Below, in pieces: positions 17,854 to 27,400 of a stretch of 64,000 nt of DNA. The position numbers were made by a program, and so were the translations under genes. Every line of letters starts with the position of its first letter. The first letter of the stretch is position 1. Where the stretch lies: assembly GCA_028693705.1 (NCBI GenBank), contig JAQUUX010000002.1, positions 1-64,000 on the forward strand. The letters run 5' to 3'. The notes beneath the pieces are model-generated. The model did no database searches. It saw only the letters and a program-made list of their open reading frames with translations, and was not told the DNA's origin. This stretch comes from Lachnospiraceae bacterium. Lineage in GTDB: Bacteria > Bacillota > Clostridia > Lachnospirales > Lachnospiraceae.

Positions 17854-18477
17854 ACTGTAGTTTAAAGGAATAAAGATTGATGTAAAGGGACGGTTCAGCC
17901 GTGTATCATATGCTCACAAGCCCGTTTTCACTACGGTAAACACGTAGCTGTACATAAGTTCGCACAAGACGCGAACTAAGTACAGACGCGTTTACAGTGC
18001 TTGTTCGCATACGATACACGGCTGAACCTCGTTTTACGGCAATATTTATTTCCTTCAAGCTACAGTTTGTGGTGCCCGGTGGTGCGACCCCAGTTACGCC
18101 AAGTGAATAATTGCGATAGTTTGGTCTTGGCTACAGACCGGGTCAACTGCAGATTAACAACTTGAAAAGGATAATGAATGTAACGAACAGACAATGGTGC
18201 GGGTGTGTATTCTTCTATTGCCTGAGCACACGTATTAGAGCCGCTAATCATTCCAGTTGTAACCCAGCTATTCCGGGCATGGATGCCAAAGCCATAAATG
18301 GCTTGAAAGGCCCCTCAGAGCCAGGATGGCGATTGGGGCCGTTAGCGTTAAAAGGCAAGTATCTTCATGGAATGATGTAGCGAGTCTTATACGTGTAAAC
18401 GGCAATGGAAGGATACACACCCACACCATTGCCGTCTCATTATAAACATTATTTTTTAAGTTGCTAACCTACAGTTT
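17853..18477. repeat. Structured element, copy A (two tandem hairpins)
   Basis: About 625 bp filling the whole space between the M15 stop and the rplQ stop. Hairpin 1 (17853-18067) starts AACTGTAG and ends CTACAGTT; its arms pair almost throughout, with the turn at 17964-17970. A 77-base link follows with a small GGTCT…AGACC hairpin. Hairpin 2 (18145-18477) starts AACTGCAG and ends CTACAGTT; inner arms pair CAATGG/CCATTG and ACACGTAT/ATACGTGT, and the core stem GGCCCC (18309-18314)/GGGGCC (18335-18340) encloses a 20-base loop. Copy B at 38874 shares bases 17862-18039 exactly. No protein of its own: small frames inside are not conserved as frames. Mobile element, structured RNA or both; family not recognised. 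Confidence 0.85.
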
Positions 18478-19081
18478 AAACTAATTCAATCATAACTTCC
18501 ATAGCGCCATCACCCTTACGCTGACCAATCTTAACGATTCTGGTGTAACCACCTTTACGATCTGCGTACTTAGGAGCGATTTCTTCAAACATCTTAGTTG
18601 TCATGTCAACTTCTTTGGTGTTTTTCTTCTTACCAGCTGCTGCTGAAGGTACTTCTGTTACAGTATAGAGAACTTTACCCATCTGTCTTCTGGCATGTAA
18701 TCTGGAAGCAGAATCTTTTTTGATCTCTTTCTGAACTTCATCAAATACGGTTACGGTCTTGCCGTTTTCTTCTTTGATGACTTTACCATTAGCATCACGA
18801 TGGCTGTCATGAAGAACCTTACCGGTTTCACGATCAACGATCTGTTTTACTCTATTACCATCTTTATCTTTACGAGGAACCTTTACAGTAACAGTTTCAG
18901 TAGTGAAATTGTCTTTTTCTCTTACAGCTAAAGTGATAAGCTTTTCAGCGATTTTCTGTACTTCTTCTGCCTTAGCAGCTGTAGTAACGATCTTACCGTT
19001 GAATAATAATGCAGTAACCTGGTTTCTAAGTAATGCTTTTCTCTGTGCAGATGTTCTGCCGAGTTTTCTGTATTTTGCCAT
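18476..19081 (-). CDS. rplQ: 50S ribosomal protein L17, with large insertion
   Basis: L17 sits near the exit of the large subunit. At 201 residues this copy is about 80 longer than the Bacillus protein. The N-terminal half ([17 protein letters not shown]) and the C-terminal half (LHARRQ… [17 protein letters not shown]) are normal. A charged Lys/Glu/Asp-rich insertion at about 57-125, together with a longer linker near 145-158, accounts for the extra length. Its TAA stop lies inside the end of structured element copy A. It ends the alpha-operon group after rpoA. Confidence 0.97.
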   Translation of the reverse strand: MAKYRKLGRTSAQRKALLRNQVTALLFNGKIVTTAAKAEEVQKIAEKLITLAVREKDNFTTETVTVKVPRKDKDGNRVKQIVDRETGKVLHDSHRDANGKVIKEENGKTVTVFDEVQKEIKKDSASRLHARRQMGKVLYTVTEVPSAAAGKKKNTKEVDMTTKMFEEIAPKYADRKGGYTRIVKIGQRKGDGAMEVMIELV

Positions 19082-19237
19082 TTTGTGGCTCCTTTCAAAT
19101 GAAGCTTACCTCCGGCCATGCTCTTTGGACTTACTTACCGAACGTAAATTAATAGTTCCATTTATGAATTCACAAAGAATGCGCTCTTCGGACTTATCCT
19201 CTCTGCGTTCCACACTAAATATGTTATAACGAAAAAT

Positions 19238-20197
19238 TTATTCTTCGATATCGTTTAACTGAAGACCAAGCTCTTTTAACTTAATCAGAACTTCATCCAG
19301 AGACTTACGACCAAGGTTACGAACCTTCATCATGTCTTCCGGTGTCTTATTTGTTAATTCTTCAACTGTATTGATACCAGCTCTCTTTAAGCAGTTATAG
19401 GAACGAACAGATAATTCTAATTCATCAATGCTCATTTCCAGAACTTTTTCTTTTTCATCGTCTTCTTTTTCAATCATGACTTCAGCAATCTTGGCATTTT
19501 CAGAAAGATCGATGAACAGGCTTAAATGCTCACTAAGTACCTTTGCAGCAAGGCTGACAGCCTCATCCGGCTCTAATGTTCCATTGGTATATACATCTAA
19601 AGTCAGTTTATCAAAATCTGTAATCTGACCAACTCGGGTATTTTCAATAGTTACATTTACTCTCTCTACTGGTGTGTAGATAGAATCAATGGCAATTACA
19701 CCGATTGGAAGGTCATCATTTTTGTTCTTATCAGCGCTTACATAACCTCTTCCCTTGGTAATAGTAAGTTCAATAAATAATTTATAATCCTTACCACCAC
19801 TTAAGGTAGCGATTACCTGATCCGGATTTAAGATTTCAATATCCTGATCACACTGAATATCGGAAGCTTTTACAACACCTTCTCCTTCATACTCAATGTA
19901 TGCTGTTTTTGGTGCATTCGCATCACTGTTATTACGAATAGCAAGACTCTTGATATTCATAATGATCTCAGAAACATCTTCCTTTACGCCAGGGATGGAA
20001 CTAAACTCGTGTAAAACGCCCTCGATCTTGATCTGGCTTACTGCTGCTCCCGGTAAAGAAGAAAGCATAATTCTTCTTAAGGAGTTACCAAGTGTAATAC
20101 CATAACCTCTTTCCAATGGCTCCACGATGAACTTGCCATACTTCTTATCTTCAGAGATTTCTGCAACCTCAATATTAGGTCTCTCAAAATCAAACAC
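19238..20197 (-). CDS. rpoA: RNA polymerase alpha subunit
   Basis: Alpha (319 residues) nucleates assembly of RNA polymerase and contacts upstream promoter DNA and activators. The N-terminal dimerisation domain carries [20 protein letters not shown] near 30-49; the C-terminal domain with the helix-hairpin-helix 'LGRKSLDEV' lies at about 250-310 after an acidic linker. It follows rpsD and precedes rplQ by 156 bases. Length is typical for Firmicutes. Confidence 0.98.
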   Translation of the reverse strand: MFDFERPNIEVAEISEDKKYGKFIVEPLERGYGITLGNSLRRIMLSSLPGAAVSQIKIEGVLHEFSSIPGVKEDVSEIIMNIKSLAIRNNSDANAPKTAYIEYEGEGVVKASDIQCDQDIEILNPDQVIATLSGGKDYKLFIELTITKGRGYVSADKNKNDDLPIGVIAIDSIYTPVERVNVTIENTRVGQITDFDKLTLDVYTNGTLEPDEAVSLAAKVLSEHLSLFIDLSENAKIAEVMIEKEDDEKEKVLEMSIDELELSVRSYNCLKRAGINTVEELTNKTPEDMMKVRNLGRKSLDEVLIKLKELGLQLNDIEE

Positions 20198-20233
20198 TGC
20201 AAATACCCTCCTTTACAAATGTTAACTAAGTCA

Positions 20234-20824
20234 TTATTTGGAGTACAACTCGACGATAAGCATCTCATTTACAGGAATGTCGATCTGTTCTCTGCTAGGA
20301 AGCGCTTTTACAGTTCCTTTTAAAGCTTCACTGTCTACATCAAGCCATTCTGGAATTAATCTGCCACCTGTTACTTCAATAATATCTTTGTATCTCTGTA
20401 AAGATTTGGATTTTTCTCTGATTTCAATAACATCGCCAGCTTTTACAAGATAAGATGGAATGTTAACTACCTTACCGTTTACTGCTACATGCTTATGTCC
20501 AACAACCTGTCTAGCTTCTCTTCTGGTTCTTGCAAATCCCATACGGAAGATGATGCTGTCAAGTCTGCTTTCCAGGATGATCATCAGGTTTTCACCAGTC
20601 TGACCTTTCATTCTATCAGCTCTTCTGTAGTAGTTTCTGAAAGGCTTCTCTAATACGCCATAGATAAACTTAGCTTTCTGTTTTTCTCTTAACTGAAGAC
20701 CATACTCACTAACCTTTTTGCCACCCTTAGGTGCTCTGTTAGACTTTTTGTCATAGCCTAAATATCCTGGCTCTAAGCCAAGTGCTCTACATTTTTTTAA
20801 TACTGGAACTTTATTAACTGCCAT
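20234..20824 (-). CDS. rpsD: 30S ribosomal protein S4
   Basis: S4 (196 residues) starts small-subunit assembly and often represses its own operon. The S4 RNA-binding domain with [29 protein letters not shown] is clear from about 86 on. I use the ATG at 20824 (AAAGGA upstream, family start [13 protein letters not shown]). Only one Cys occurs in the N-terminal region, so this is a zinc-free S4. It lies between rpsK and rpoA. Confidence 0.97.
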   Translation of the reverse strand: MAVNKVPVLKKCRALGLEPGYLGYDKKSNRAPKGGKKVSEYGLQLREKQKAKFIYGVLEKPFRNYYRRADRMKGQTGENLMIILESRLDSIIFRMGFARTRREARQVVGHKHVAVNGKVVNIPSYLVKAGDVIEIREKSKSLQRYKDIIEVTGGRLIPEWLDVDSEALKGTVKALPSREQIDIPVNEMLIVELYSK

Positions 20825-20958
20825 TTTTTGTTTTCCTTTCTTATAAGAAGCAATTGTTTTCGTCATAGCGAAAACAAATTATGCTTGAATGTGCAGCAGA
20901 TCATCTTGATCTGTCGGTTGTTTACAATACGAATTTACGCAGTATAATACCACGTTAA

Positions 20959-20984
20959 CCTACGCCAGTATAAACTGGCGTAGG
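20959..20984 (-). promoter_or_regulatory. GC-rich hairpin between rpsK and rpsD
   Basis: CCTACGCCAGT and its exact complement form an 11-bp stem with a 4-base loop. No T-run follows on the minus strand, so it is not a simple terminator. It may be an mRNA processing or stability site or part of an S4 regulatory leader. Confidence 0.55.
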
Positions 20985-21018
20985 TCGTATTTTCATCCAA
21001 CATTAACGGAATTCGGAA

Positions 21019-21423
21019 TTAAACTCTACGACGCTTAGGTGGGCGACATCCATTGTGAGGTACTGGGGTAACATCAGTAATACTGGTTACTTCAAGTCCA
21101 CATGCAGAGAGTGCACGGATTGCTGCTTCACGACCTGAACCAGGTCCTTTTACCATAACATCAACAGATTTTAAACCATGTAACAAAGCTGCCTTTGTTG
21201 CTGTTTCAGCTGCCATCTGTGCTGCATATGGAGTAGATTTCCTTGAACCTCTAAAACCAAGACCACCAGCACTTGCCCAGCTAAGAGCATTTCCTTCAGT
21301 ATCTGTCAAAGTAACAATTGTATTGTTAAAAGATGACTGAATATGTGCCTGTCCACGTTCAACGTTTTTCTTTACGCGCTTCTTTGTAACTTTCTTTGCG
21401 CCTGCTTTTTTGTTTGGTGCCAT
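21019..21423 (-). CDS. rpsK: 30S ribosomal protein S11
   Basis: S11 (134 residues) forms the platform of the small subunit near the E site. The product shows [15 protein letters not shown] and the C-terminal [17 protein letters not shown] expected of the family. The Lys-rich N-terminal extension is normal for clostridia. It sits between rpsM and rpsD. Confidence 0.98.
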   Translation of the reverse strand: MAPNKKAGAKKVTKKRVKKNVERGQAHIQSSFNNTIVTLTDTEGNALSWASAGGLGFRGSRKSTPYAAQMAAETATKAALLHGLKSVDVMVKGPGSGREAAIRALSACGLEVTSITDVTPVPHNGCRPPKRRRV

Positions 21424-21529
21424 TTAAACTAACCTACTTTCTCATATAATCAACATTATTAATAGTTGCCAGTGCCTTATTTCTTCTTATTTGCTACTGT
21501 ACGCTGAAGAGAACGTCATGCGCTAATTA

Positions 21530-21898
21530 TTATTTTTTCTTGTTAGCAACAGTTCTCTTTGGACCCTTGCGAGTTCTTGCGTTTGTCTTTGTCTTCTGAC
21601 CACGAACTGGAAGTCCTTTTCTGTGACGGATACCACGATAGCAGCCGATTTCCTGTAATCTCTTAATGTTAAGAGCAGTATCTCTTCTTAAATCACCTTC
21701 TACCATGTAACCAGCATCAATTACTTCACCAATTCTCTTAACTTCATCATCAGTTAATTCTCTACAACGAGTGTCTGGATTAACTTTTGCTTCTGCTAAG
21801 ATTTTTGTTGCGCTTACCCTTCCAATACCATAGATATAGGTTAAACCTATTTCTACTCGTTTTTCTCTAGGTAAGTCTATGCCTGCGATACGAGCCAT
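21530..21898 (-). CDS. rpsM: 30S ribosomal protein S13
   Basis: S13 (122 residues) lies in the small-subunit head and contacts the large subunit and P-site tRNA. It begins [14 protein letters not shown] and ends in the basic [17 protein letters not shown] tail typical of the family. The ATG at 21898 is preceded by GGAGG; an in-frame ATG 33 bases earlier is not needed. A long untranslated stretch of 296 bases separates it from rpmJ. Confidence 0.98.
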   Translation of the reverse strand: MARIAGIDLPREKRVEIGLTYIYGIGRVSATKILAEAKVNPDTRCRELTDDEVKRIGEVIDAGYMVEGDLRRDTALNIKRLQEIGCYRGIRHRKGLPVRGQKTKTNARTRKGPKRTVANKKK

Positions 21899-22194
21899 TT
21901 TACGTTTTCCTCCATTATTCTTTCTACGCAATAATTTTTGCGTCTCTCATCCTGCTCTTTGGCTGGATGTGCGTCTGCGATGCAGATGCAGTTACTAATT
22001 GACTGAGGTGAATACCTTTTCTTGATAAACACCCAACCGGAACTCAAATCCGATCTTTCCGACCCATTTAACAACTTTCGTTGTCGGTATCAAAAAGTAA
22101 TTTCCCGTAGGCTCTCTACGTTCAATTATGTCAACACATTTCGATCAGCGTCAAACAACGGATAGCACGATTTACGTACCATCCTGATGCTTTA
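21899..22194 (-). other. Untranslated gap between rpmJ and rpsM
   Basis: The 296 bases hold no credible gene. On the minus strand a TTGACA occurs near 22130 but no well-placed -10 follows. Several short self-complementary stretches (for example ACGTAGAGAGCCTACG, and GCATCTGCATCGCAGACGC) suggest a folded leader for rpsM. Whether it is regulatory cannot be told by eye. Confidence 0.35.
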
Positions 22195-22308
22195 TTAACC
22201 CTGTACCTGTTTGTGTTTTGGATTCTCACAGATAACTCTGACTTTTCCTTTTCTCTTAATAACTTTGCACTTCTCGCAAATCGGTTTTACTGATGATCTA
22301 ACCTTCAT
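22195..22308 (-). CDS. rpmJ: 50S ribosomal protein L36
   Basis: A 37-residue protein, [15 protein letters not shown] at the start and ending KHKQVQG, with the zinc ligands Cys11, Cys14, Cys27 and a His near 32. This is the zinc-binding L36 type, a late-assembly protein of the large subunit. AGGAGGG lies just upstream of the ATG at 22308. It is placed between infA and rpsM as is usual. Confidence 0.97.
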   Translation of the reverse strand: MKVRSSVKPICEKCKVIKRKGKVRVICENPKHKQVQG

Positions 22309-22446
22309 GTTAAACCCTCCTTTCAAAAAGACCGTTTTACATTATAACACGCTACTGCTATGTTAGCAAGTACCGCTTCCAAATTTTCTTTCGAAAATTT
22401 AAAACAAATTTTACACCGTTTTGCCGGCTTTTCATGGGCAATCTGC

Positions 22447-22665
22447 TTATTTGTCTCTCCAGATGATTCTGCCCTTGCTCAGATCGTATGGAGACAATTC
22501 TAATGTTACTTTATCTCCCGGTAAGATACGAATAAAGTTCTGTCTTAACTTACCACTAATATGTGCCAATACCTTATGTCCATTTTCCAGTTCTACCTGA
22601 AACATGGTGTTTGGTAATTTCTCGATTACAGTTCCTTCAATTTCAATTACATCAGCTTTAGACAT
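22447..22665 (-). CDS. infA: Translation initiation factor IF-1
   Basis: IF-1 (72 residues) is an S1-like OB-fold that occupies the ribosomal A site during initiation. The product begins [20 protein letters not shown] and ends [13 protein letters not shown], both standard. Its start overlaps the end of the KOW-domain gene by 8 bases, indicating coupled translation. Confidence 0.98.
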   Translation of the reverse strand: MSKADVIEIEGTVIEKLPNTMFQVELENGHKVLAHISGKLRQNFIRILPGDKVTLELSPYDLSKGRIIWRDK

Positions 22666-22921
22666 TTTCCATTACCTCCTGGACTATCTTTCTTATTTCT
22701 TCATTATTCAAAGGTTGCTTGGTTACAAGTTGTTCTTTTATGGTCTGGTTTCCATATTTTAGAATGGGCTGTATATGTTTTCTGTTCTTTTTTTTGGGGT
22801 TCTCACAAGTTCTGTGAAATCCGTCAATCAAATAAACATATTCGCTTTCTTCATTTATTATGAGATATATTTTGCCTTTATCGTGGCCTGCTTTAACCTT
22901 AGCGAAGCTTCCTATCATCAT
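22658..22921 (-). CDS. KOW-domain RNA-binding protein (L14e-like)
   Basis: The 87-residue product opens with a KOW-type motif ([19 protein letters not shown]) like archaeal/eukaryotic ribosomal protein L14e, then a basic KKKNRKH stretch. Such genes are common between map and infA in clostridia. The role is not established; binding to rRNA is inferred from the fold and the place in a translation operon. Two adjacent ATGs (22921, 22918) follow a GGAG; the second has better spacing. Confidence 0.88.
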   Translation of the reverse strand: MMIGSFAKVKAGHDKGKIYLIINEESEYVYLIDGFHRTCENPKKKNRKHIQPILKYGNQTIKEQLVTKQPLNNEEIRKIVQEVMENV

Positions 22922-22934
22922 AATCTCCGTTTCC

Positions 22935-23687
22935 TTAATAAAGTGTCAAAATTTCCGGCTCTCCATCAGTGATCAGAACAGTGTTCTCATAATGTGCTGA
23001 CAAAGATCCGTCTCTGGAAACAACTGTCCAGTCATCATCCAGCCACTCTACCTCGGCAGTTCCCATATTGATCATGGGTTCAATTGCCAGTGTCATACCC
23101 GGCTCTAATCGGATGCCACGTTTTTTCTGTGCAAAATTTGGTATCTGTGGATCCTCGTGTAAATGAGTTCCAATACCATGTCCTACCAAATCCCTGACAA
23201 TTCCATATCCGAAACCGGAAACATAGGCATCGATTGCACCTGAAATATCGTACAGATGATTTCCCGCCTTTGCCATCTTGATGCCTTCAAAAAAGCTTTG
23301 TTTGGTAACATCAATCAGTTTTTGCGCTTCTGGCTTAATCTTTCCCACTGCGTGGGTTCTGGCAGCATCTGAGTGATACCCTTTGTAGATCAGGCCAGCA
23401 TCAAAACTTACGATGTCACCCTCCTCTAAGTATCTTGTATCTGATGGGATACCATGTACTACTTCATCATTTACAGAGACACAAATGGATGCCGGATAAC
23501 CATTATAATTTTTAAAATTAGGAATACATCCCATATCCCGGATCAGCTTTTCTCCAAGCCTGTCAATATCTAAAGTTGTGATACCAGGTTTTACAGCATA
23601 CTCAAGTTCCTGATGTACTTTTGCAAGTAATCTGCAGGATTCCCGCATAAGCTCTATTTCTCTAGCTGATTTTATTGTCACTGCCAT
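22935..23687 (-). CDS. map: Methionine aminopeptidase, type I
   Basis: This metalloenzyme removes the N-terminal Met from new proteins. The 250-residue product has the five metal ligands in order: Asp in SFDAGL, Asp in GYHSDAARTH, His in GHGIGTHLHE, Glu in AIEPM and the late Glu in HYENTVLIT. There is no N-terminal zinc finger, so it is the short type Ia form. It lies 14 bases after adk, the common bacterial order. Confidence 0.98.
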   Translation of the reverse strand: MAVTIKSAREIELMRESCRLLAKVHQELEYAVKPGITTLDIDRLGEKLIRDMGCIPNFKNYNGYPASICVSVNDEVVHGIPSDTRYLEEGDIVSFDAGLIYKGYHSDAARTHAVGKIKPEAQKLIDVTKQSFFEGIKMAKAGNHLYDISGAIDAYVSGFGYGIVRDLVGHGIGTHLHEDPQIPNFAQKKRGIRLEPGMTLAIEPMINMGTAEVEWLDDDWTVVSRDGSLSAHYENTVLITDGEPEILTLY

Positions 23688-23701
23688 TTGCTCAACCTAA
23701 T

Positions 23702-24343
23702 TTAACCCAATATGGAAACGATAGCAGCAAATACATCGTTCATATCTACAGTACCATCAACAGTCTTTAAAACACCCTTCTTGGTATAGAAGTCAATCAA
23801 AGGCTGTGTCTGCTCATGGTAAACAGACAAACGATTCTTTACAGTTTCCGGTTTATCATCATCCCTTAAAACAAGTTCAGCACCACATCTGTCACAGATG
23901 CCTTCTTTTTTTGGTGGGACATGTACAATATGATAAGTTGCACCACAGGCCAGACAAGCACGTCTGCCACCCATTCTGTTAATGATGTTTTCATCCGGAA
24001 CATCTACATCGATAGCATAGTCAATTTTATCTCCAAGCTCTGTTAACGCTTTATCAAGCACTTCTGCCTGCGGAATGGTTCTTGGAAAGCCATCCAGGAC
24101 ATAACCATTCTTACAATCTTCCTGTGCTACACGATCTAACAGGATCTTAACAGTCAGTTCGTCAGGTACCAAAAGCCCCTGATCCATATATTTCTTTGCT
24201 TCTTTTCCCAGTTCTGTGCCATTTTTGATATTGGCACGGAAAATATCACCAGTGGATACGTGTGGAACTTTATATTTATCTGCTATCATTTTAGCCTGCG
24301 TACCTTTACCGGCACCAGGTGCACCTAACATAATAATTTTCAT
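23702..24343 (-). CDS. adk: Adenylate kinase
   Basis: Adk converts ATP and AMP to two ADP in the cytosol. The 213-residue product begins [16 protein letters not shown] (P-loop 7-15), has DGFPRT near 84 and a LID domain with two Cys pairs (CLAC… CDRC, about 130-153) that bind zinc, the Gram-positive type. The ATG at 24343 has a GGAG 8 bases upstream; a longer frame runs back through a terminator-like hairpin. First gene after that hairpin. Confidence 0.98.
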   Translation of the reverse strand: MKIIMLGAPGAGKGTQAKMIADKYKVPHVSTGDIFRANIKNGTELGKEAKKYMDQGLLVPDELTVKILLDRVAQEDCKNGYVLDGFPRTIPQAEVLDKALTELGDKIDYAIDVDVPDENIINRMGGRRACLACGATYHIVHVPPKKEGICDRCGAELVLRDDDKPETVKNRLSVYHEQTQPLIDFYTKKGVLKTVDGTVDMNDVFAAIVSILG

Positions 24344-24372
24344 TTTTAGTCTCCGTCCTTTTTCCATAACGC

Positions 24373-24405
24373 AAAAAACGAGCAAGTCTTTGACAGACCA
24401 CTCGT
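24373..24405 (-). terminator. Terminator or attenuator between secY and adk
   Basis: On the minus strand ACGAG…CTCGT with an inner GTCT/AGAC forms a hairpin followed at once by six T. It stands inside the long ribosomal transcript, 30 bases before the adk start, so it may be an attenuator or simply end the spc transcript. Confidence 0.7.
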
Positions 24406-24496
24406 AAAACCAAGTTGCATTTATCCAATCCAGGGCCGGCTGACAATTTTTATAAAAAAAACTGTAGCCAGCTGCCTGTATTGGTTTGTTTTACAA

Positions 24497-25810
24497 TTAA
24501 TCGTCTAAGAATCCTTTGTAGTTGAATGTAGCCATCTGCGTTTCAACCTGTTTTAAGGTTTCCAAAATAACACTGACGATAATGATCAAGCTGGTTCCAC
24601 CAAAGGAAACACTTGCGTTAAACACTCCATTAAAGAAGTAAGGAATAATACCAATAAGGGTAAGTCCTACTGCTCCAATAAAGATAATGTAATTCAAAAT
24701 GCCTGCGAGATACTCACTGGTCGGCTTACCAGGTCTGATACCCGGGATAAATCCGCCTGCCCGTTTCATATTCTCGGCAACTTCCAATGGATTAAAAGTA
24801 ATGGATGTATAGAAATATGCAAAGAAAATAACCAATGCAATATAGATTACCAAACCAATGGAATATACTAACTGGGTAGGATCACACCAGTTTGAAGAAT
24901 TCAATGCTCTTAATACCTTTGCTCCAAATCCACTTCCCTGAATTCCAAATAAGGAACAGATGATAAGTGGAAACTGTAAAATAGACTGTGCAAAGATAAT
25001 TGGAATAACACCGGCTGTATTAATCTTTAACGGAATGTTTGAAGACTGTCCGCCTACGGATCTTCTACCACGAACTTTCTGTGCGTATTCTACCGGAATT
25101 CTGCGGATACCATCATTTAAGATGATAACCATGATAATCAGTGCAAGAATAATTGCAATGATGATTGCTGCTGCAACAACGCCGACAGCAATTGGTTTGC
25201 CTAACACGAACTGCTGGAACAAACTCGCGATATCCTGCGGCATACGGGAAATAATATTAATAACCAGGACAATGGAAATACCATTGCCTACACCATTTTC
25301 TGTAATCTGCTCACCAATCCACATAAGGAATGCACTACCTGCTGTTAAAGCAACAATGACCGTAATAACGTTCAATGCATTGTAGTTTTCCAGCAAACCC
25401 TGTCGACCAAAGCCGATTGCCATTGCTGCTGATTCGATAATAGAAAGAGCAACTGTTACATATCTTGTAATAGAAGCGATTTTCTTTCTACCATCCTCGC
25501 CATCCCTCTGCATTTCTTCCAGCTTAGGAATAGCAATTGTCAACAGCTGCATGATAATGGATGATGTGATATACGGAGTAATGTTCAAAGCCAGGATAGA
25601 CATGTTCAAAAAGGATCCACCTGTGAACGCATCAAAAAAGTTAAATGCGTCTCCAGTCTGGGCTGCAAACCAGTTTGCGAAATATGCTCTGTTTACACCT
25701 GGCACTGGAAGCTGTGATCCGAGACGGATCACAACTAACATTGCAAATGTAAAGAAGATTTTCTTTCTTAAGTCCTTAATCTTGAATGCGTTCCTGAGAG
25801 TTGTAAACAT
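24497..25810 (-). CDS. secY: Preprotein translocase subunit SecY
   Basis: SecY is the channel of the Sec system in the plasma membrane. The 437-residue protein has about ten membrane helices and family landmarks: LGSQLPVPGVN near 32, the plug region GGSFLNMSILALNITPYI, PYFFNG and the C-terminal cytoplasmic KGFLDD end. Its first base is the last base of rplO (TAATG-type junction), so translation is coupled to L15 synthesis. Confidence 0.98.
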   Translation of the reverse strand: MFTTLRNAFKIKDLRKKIFFTFAMLVVIRLGSQLPVPGVNRAYFANWFAAQTGDAFNFFDAFTGGSFLNMSILALNITPYITSSIIMQLLTIAIPKLEEMQRDGEDGRKKIASITRYVTVALSIIESAAMAIGFGRQGLLENYNALNVITVIVALTAGSAFLMWIGEQITENGVGNGISIVLVINIISRMPQDIASLFQQFVLGKPIAVGVVAAAIIIAIILALIIMVIILNDGIRRIPVEYAQKVRGRRSVGGQSSNIPLKINTAGVIPIIFAQSILQFPLIICSLFGIQGSGFGAKVLRALNSSNWCDPTQLVYSIGLVIYIALVIFFAYFYTSITFNPLEVAENMKRAGGFIPGIRPGKPTSEYLAGILNYIIFIGAVGLTLIGIIPYFFNGVFNASVSFGGTSLIIIVSVILETLKQVETQMATFNYKGFLDD

Positions 25811-26250
25811 TACATCACCTCTGCTGTTCCACCAAGAGCCTCAATTTTTTCTTTTGCAGATGCACTGTATGCATTTACTTTAACATTGAGTTTTTTGGTA
25901 AGTTCTCCGTTTCCAAGGATCTTAACGCCATCTTTAGGATTCTTTACGATTCCACTCTCTAATAACAGATCAACTGTTACCTCTGTACCATTTTCGAATA
26001 CTTCCAGAGCGCTTACATTGATTCCAACAATAGTCTTGGAATTTCTGTTAGTAAAGCCTCTCTTAGGGATTCTTCTGTATAATGGCATCTGACCACCTTC
26101 GAAACCTGGTCTTGGTGCTCCTGAACGAGCTTTCTGACCTTTATGTCCCTTACCGGCTGTTTTTCCATTTCCTGAACCGTGTCCACGACCTCTTCTAAAA
26201 TTATCACTATGTGTAGAACCTTCTGCAGGTCTTAAGTTTGATAATTCCAT
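25810..26250 (-). CDS. rplO: 50S ribosomal protein L15
   Basis: L15 (146 residues) is a late large-subunit assembly protein. It begins [27 protein letters not shown]-like Gly/Arg-rich sequence and has the [17 protein letters not shown] motif near 66-83. It follows rpmD and touches secY. Confidence 0.98.
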   Translation of the reverse strand: MELSNLRPAEGSTHSDNFRRGRGHGSGNGKTAGKGHKGQKARSGAPRPGFEGGQMPLYRRIPKRGFTNRNSKTIVGINVSALEVFENGTEVTVDLLLESGIVKNPKDGVKILGNGELTKKLNVKVNAYSASAKEKIEALGGTAEVM

Positions 26251-26274
26251 GCTGACACCTCCTTATCTTATTAT

Positions 26275-26457
26275 TTATGCTTCTTCAACTTTAACTAAGT
26301 GATTAACTCGCTGAATCTGACCTCTTGTAGCTGCGTTATCAGGCAGTTCAACTGTCTGATGCATCTTTCTTAAGCCCATAGCTGCTACGGTAGCTTTCTG
26401 CTTTGGTACAGCTCCAATAGGAGATTTCACTAAAGTAATCTTTAATGTGTTAGCCAT
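26275..26457 (-). CDS. rpmD: 50S ribosomal protein L30
   Basis: L30 (60 residues), with TLVKSPIG-type start, GLRKMHQTVELPD and the C-terminal NHLVKVEE. Normal length for bacteria. Lies between rpsE and rplO in the spc operon. Confidence 0.97.
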   Translation of the reverse strand: MANTLKITLVKSPIGAVPKQKATVAAMGLRKMHQTVELPDNAATRGQIQRVNHLVKVEEA

Positions 26458-26484
26458 TGTCTTTTTCTCCTTTCAATGATCGAA

Positions 26485-26994
26485 TTAAGCCAAGATTTCG
26501 TCTACTGATTTGCCACGGTTCTTAGCTACTTCTTCTGGAGTCTTTAACTGGCTTAAGCCTGCGATTGTAGCAAGTACAACATTCTGTTTGTTGTTAGATC
26601 CCAAACATTTTGTACGGACATTTTTGATACCTGCAAGTTCACAAACAGTACGAGCAGGACCACCAGCGATAATACCAGTACCTTCAGGAGCTCTCTTTAA
26701 GAGAACCTCTGCAGAACCGAATTTACCAATAAAGTCATGTGTAATACTCTTATTATCATCTAATGCAACTTCGATTAAGTTCTTGGTTGCATCTTCTTTA
26801 CCTTTACGGATAGCGTCAGGAATTTCAACTGACTTACCTAATCCTGCACCAACATGACCATTGTTGTCACCAACTACTACTAAAGCTGTGAAACGCATGT
26901 TACGTCCACCTTTAACAACCTTAGTAACTCGTTTGATGGAAACAACTTTTTCATTGATCTCCATATTGGTTGTATCTATGATTGTATGTCTCAT
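26485..26994 (-). CDS. rpsE: 30S ribosomal protein S5
   Basis: S5 (169 residues) lines the mRNA entry and affects fidelity. It has the double-stranded-RNA-like N-terminal domain ([17 protein letters not shown]) and the Gly-rich loop near [13 protein letters not shown], then [13 protein letters not shown]. The ATG at 26994 with GGGAG upstream gives a normal N-terminus; an upstream in-frame ATG at 27042 overlaps rplR and is not used. Confidence 0.97.
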   Translation of the reverse strand: MRHTIIDTTNMEINEKVVSIKRVTKVVKGGRNMRFTALVVVGDNNGHVGAGLGKSVEIPDAIRKGKEDATKNLIEVALDDNKSITHDFIGKFGSAEVLLKRAPEGTGIIAGGPARTVCELAGIKNVRTKCLGSNNKQNVVLATIAGLSQLKTPEEVAKNRGKSVDEILA

Positions 26995-27010
26995 GTGACG
27001 TTCTCCCTTC

Positions 27011-27379
27011 CTAGAATTCCAAGCCAGCTTCTCTGGCTGCATCAGCTAATGCTGAAATTTTACCCTGGTATATAAAGCCGCCTCTATCAAAAACAACTGC
27101 CTTGATACCTTTTTCCATTGCTCTCTTAGCAATGATGGTTCCTAAATATGCTGCTGCATCAACGTTATTTGTCTTCTCTACTTCAGCCTTTACTTCTTTT
27201 TCAAGAGTAGATGCTGCGACTAAAGTTTTGCCGACTGTATCGTCAATAATTTGAGCATACATATGATTATTACTTCTGAACACTGCAAGACGTGGTCTTT
27301 CAGCGGTGCCGCTAAAACGGTTACGCTGTCTGCTGTGCTTATTTACACGTACTTCTGATCTAGATTTCTTACTAACCAT
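27011..27379 (-). CDS. rplR: 50S ribosomal protein L18
   Basis: L18 (122 residues) binds 5S rRNA. It shows [18 protein letters not shown]-like basic start, [14 protein letters not shown] and the end [11 protein letters not shown]. Directly upstream of rpsE. Confidence 0.97.
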   Translation of the reverse strand: MVSKKSRSEVRVNKHSRQRNRFSGTAERPRLAVFRSNNHMYAQIIDDTVGKTLVAASTLEKEVKAEVEKTNNVDAAAYLGTIIAKRAMEKGIKAVVFDRGGFIYQGKISALADAAREAGLEF

Positions 27380-27400
27380 TTTTTACACTCTCCTTATCTC

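Noticed and set aside
18060-18251. Open frame of 63 codons on the minus strand inside element copy A, similar to one in copy B (38928-39239)
   Set aside because: The frames differ in length and start, lack ribosome sites, and their similarity follows from the shared structured DNA. Paired stem changes explain the pattern better than coding.
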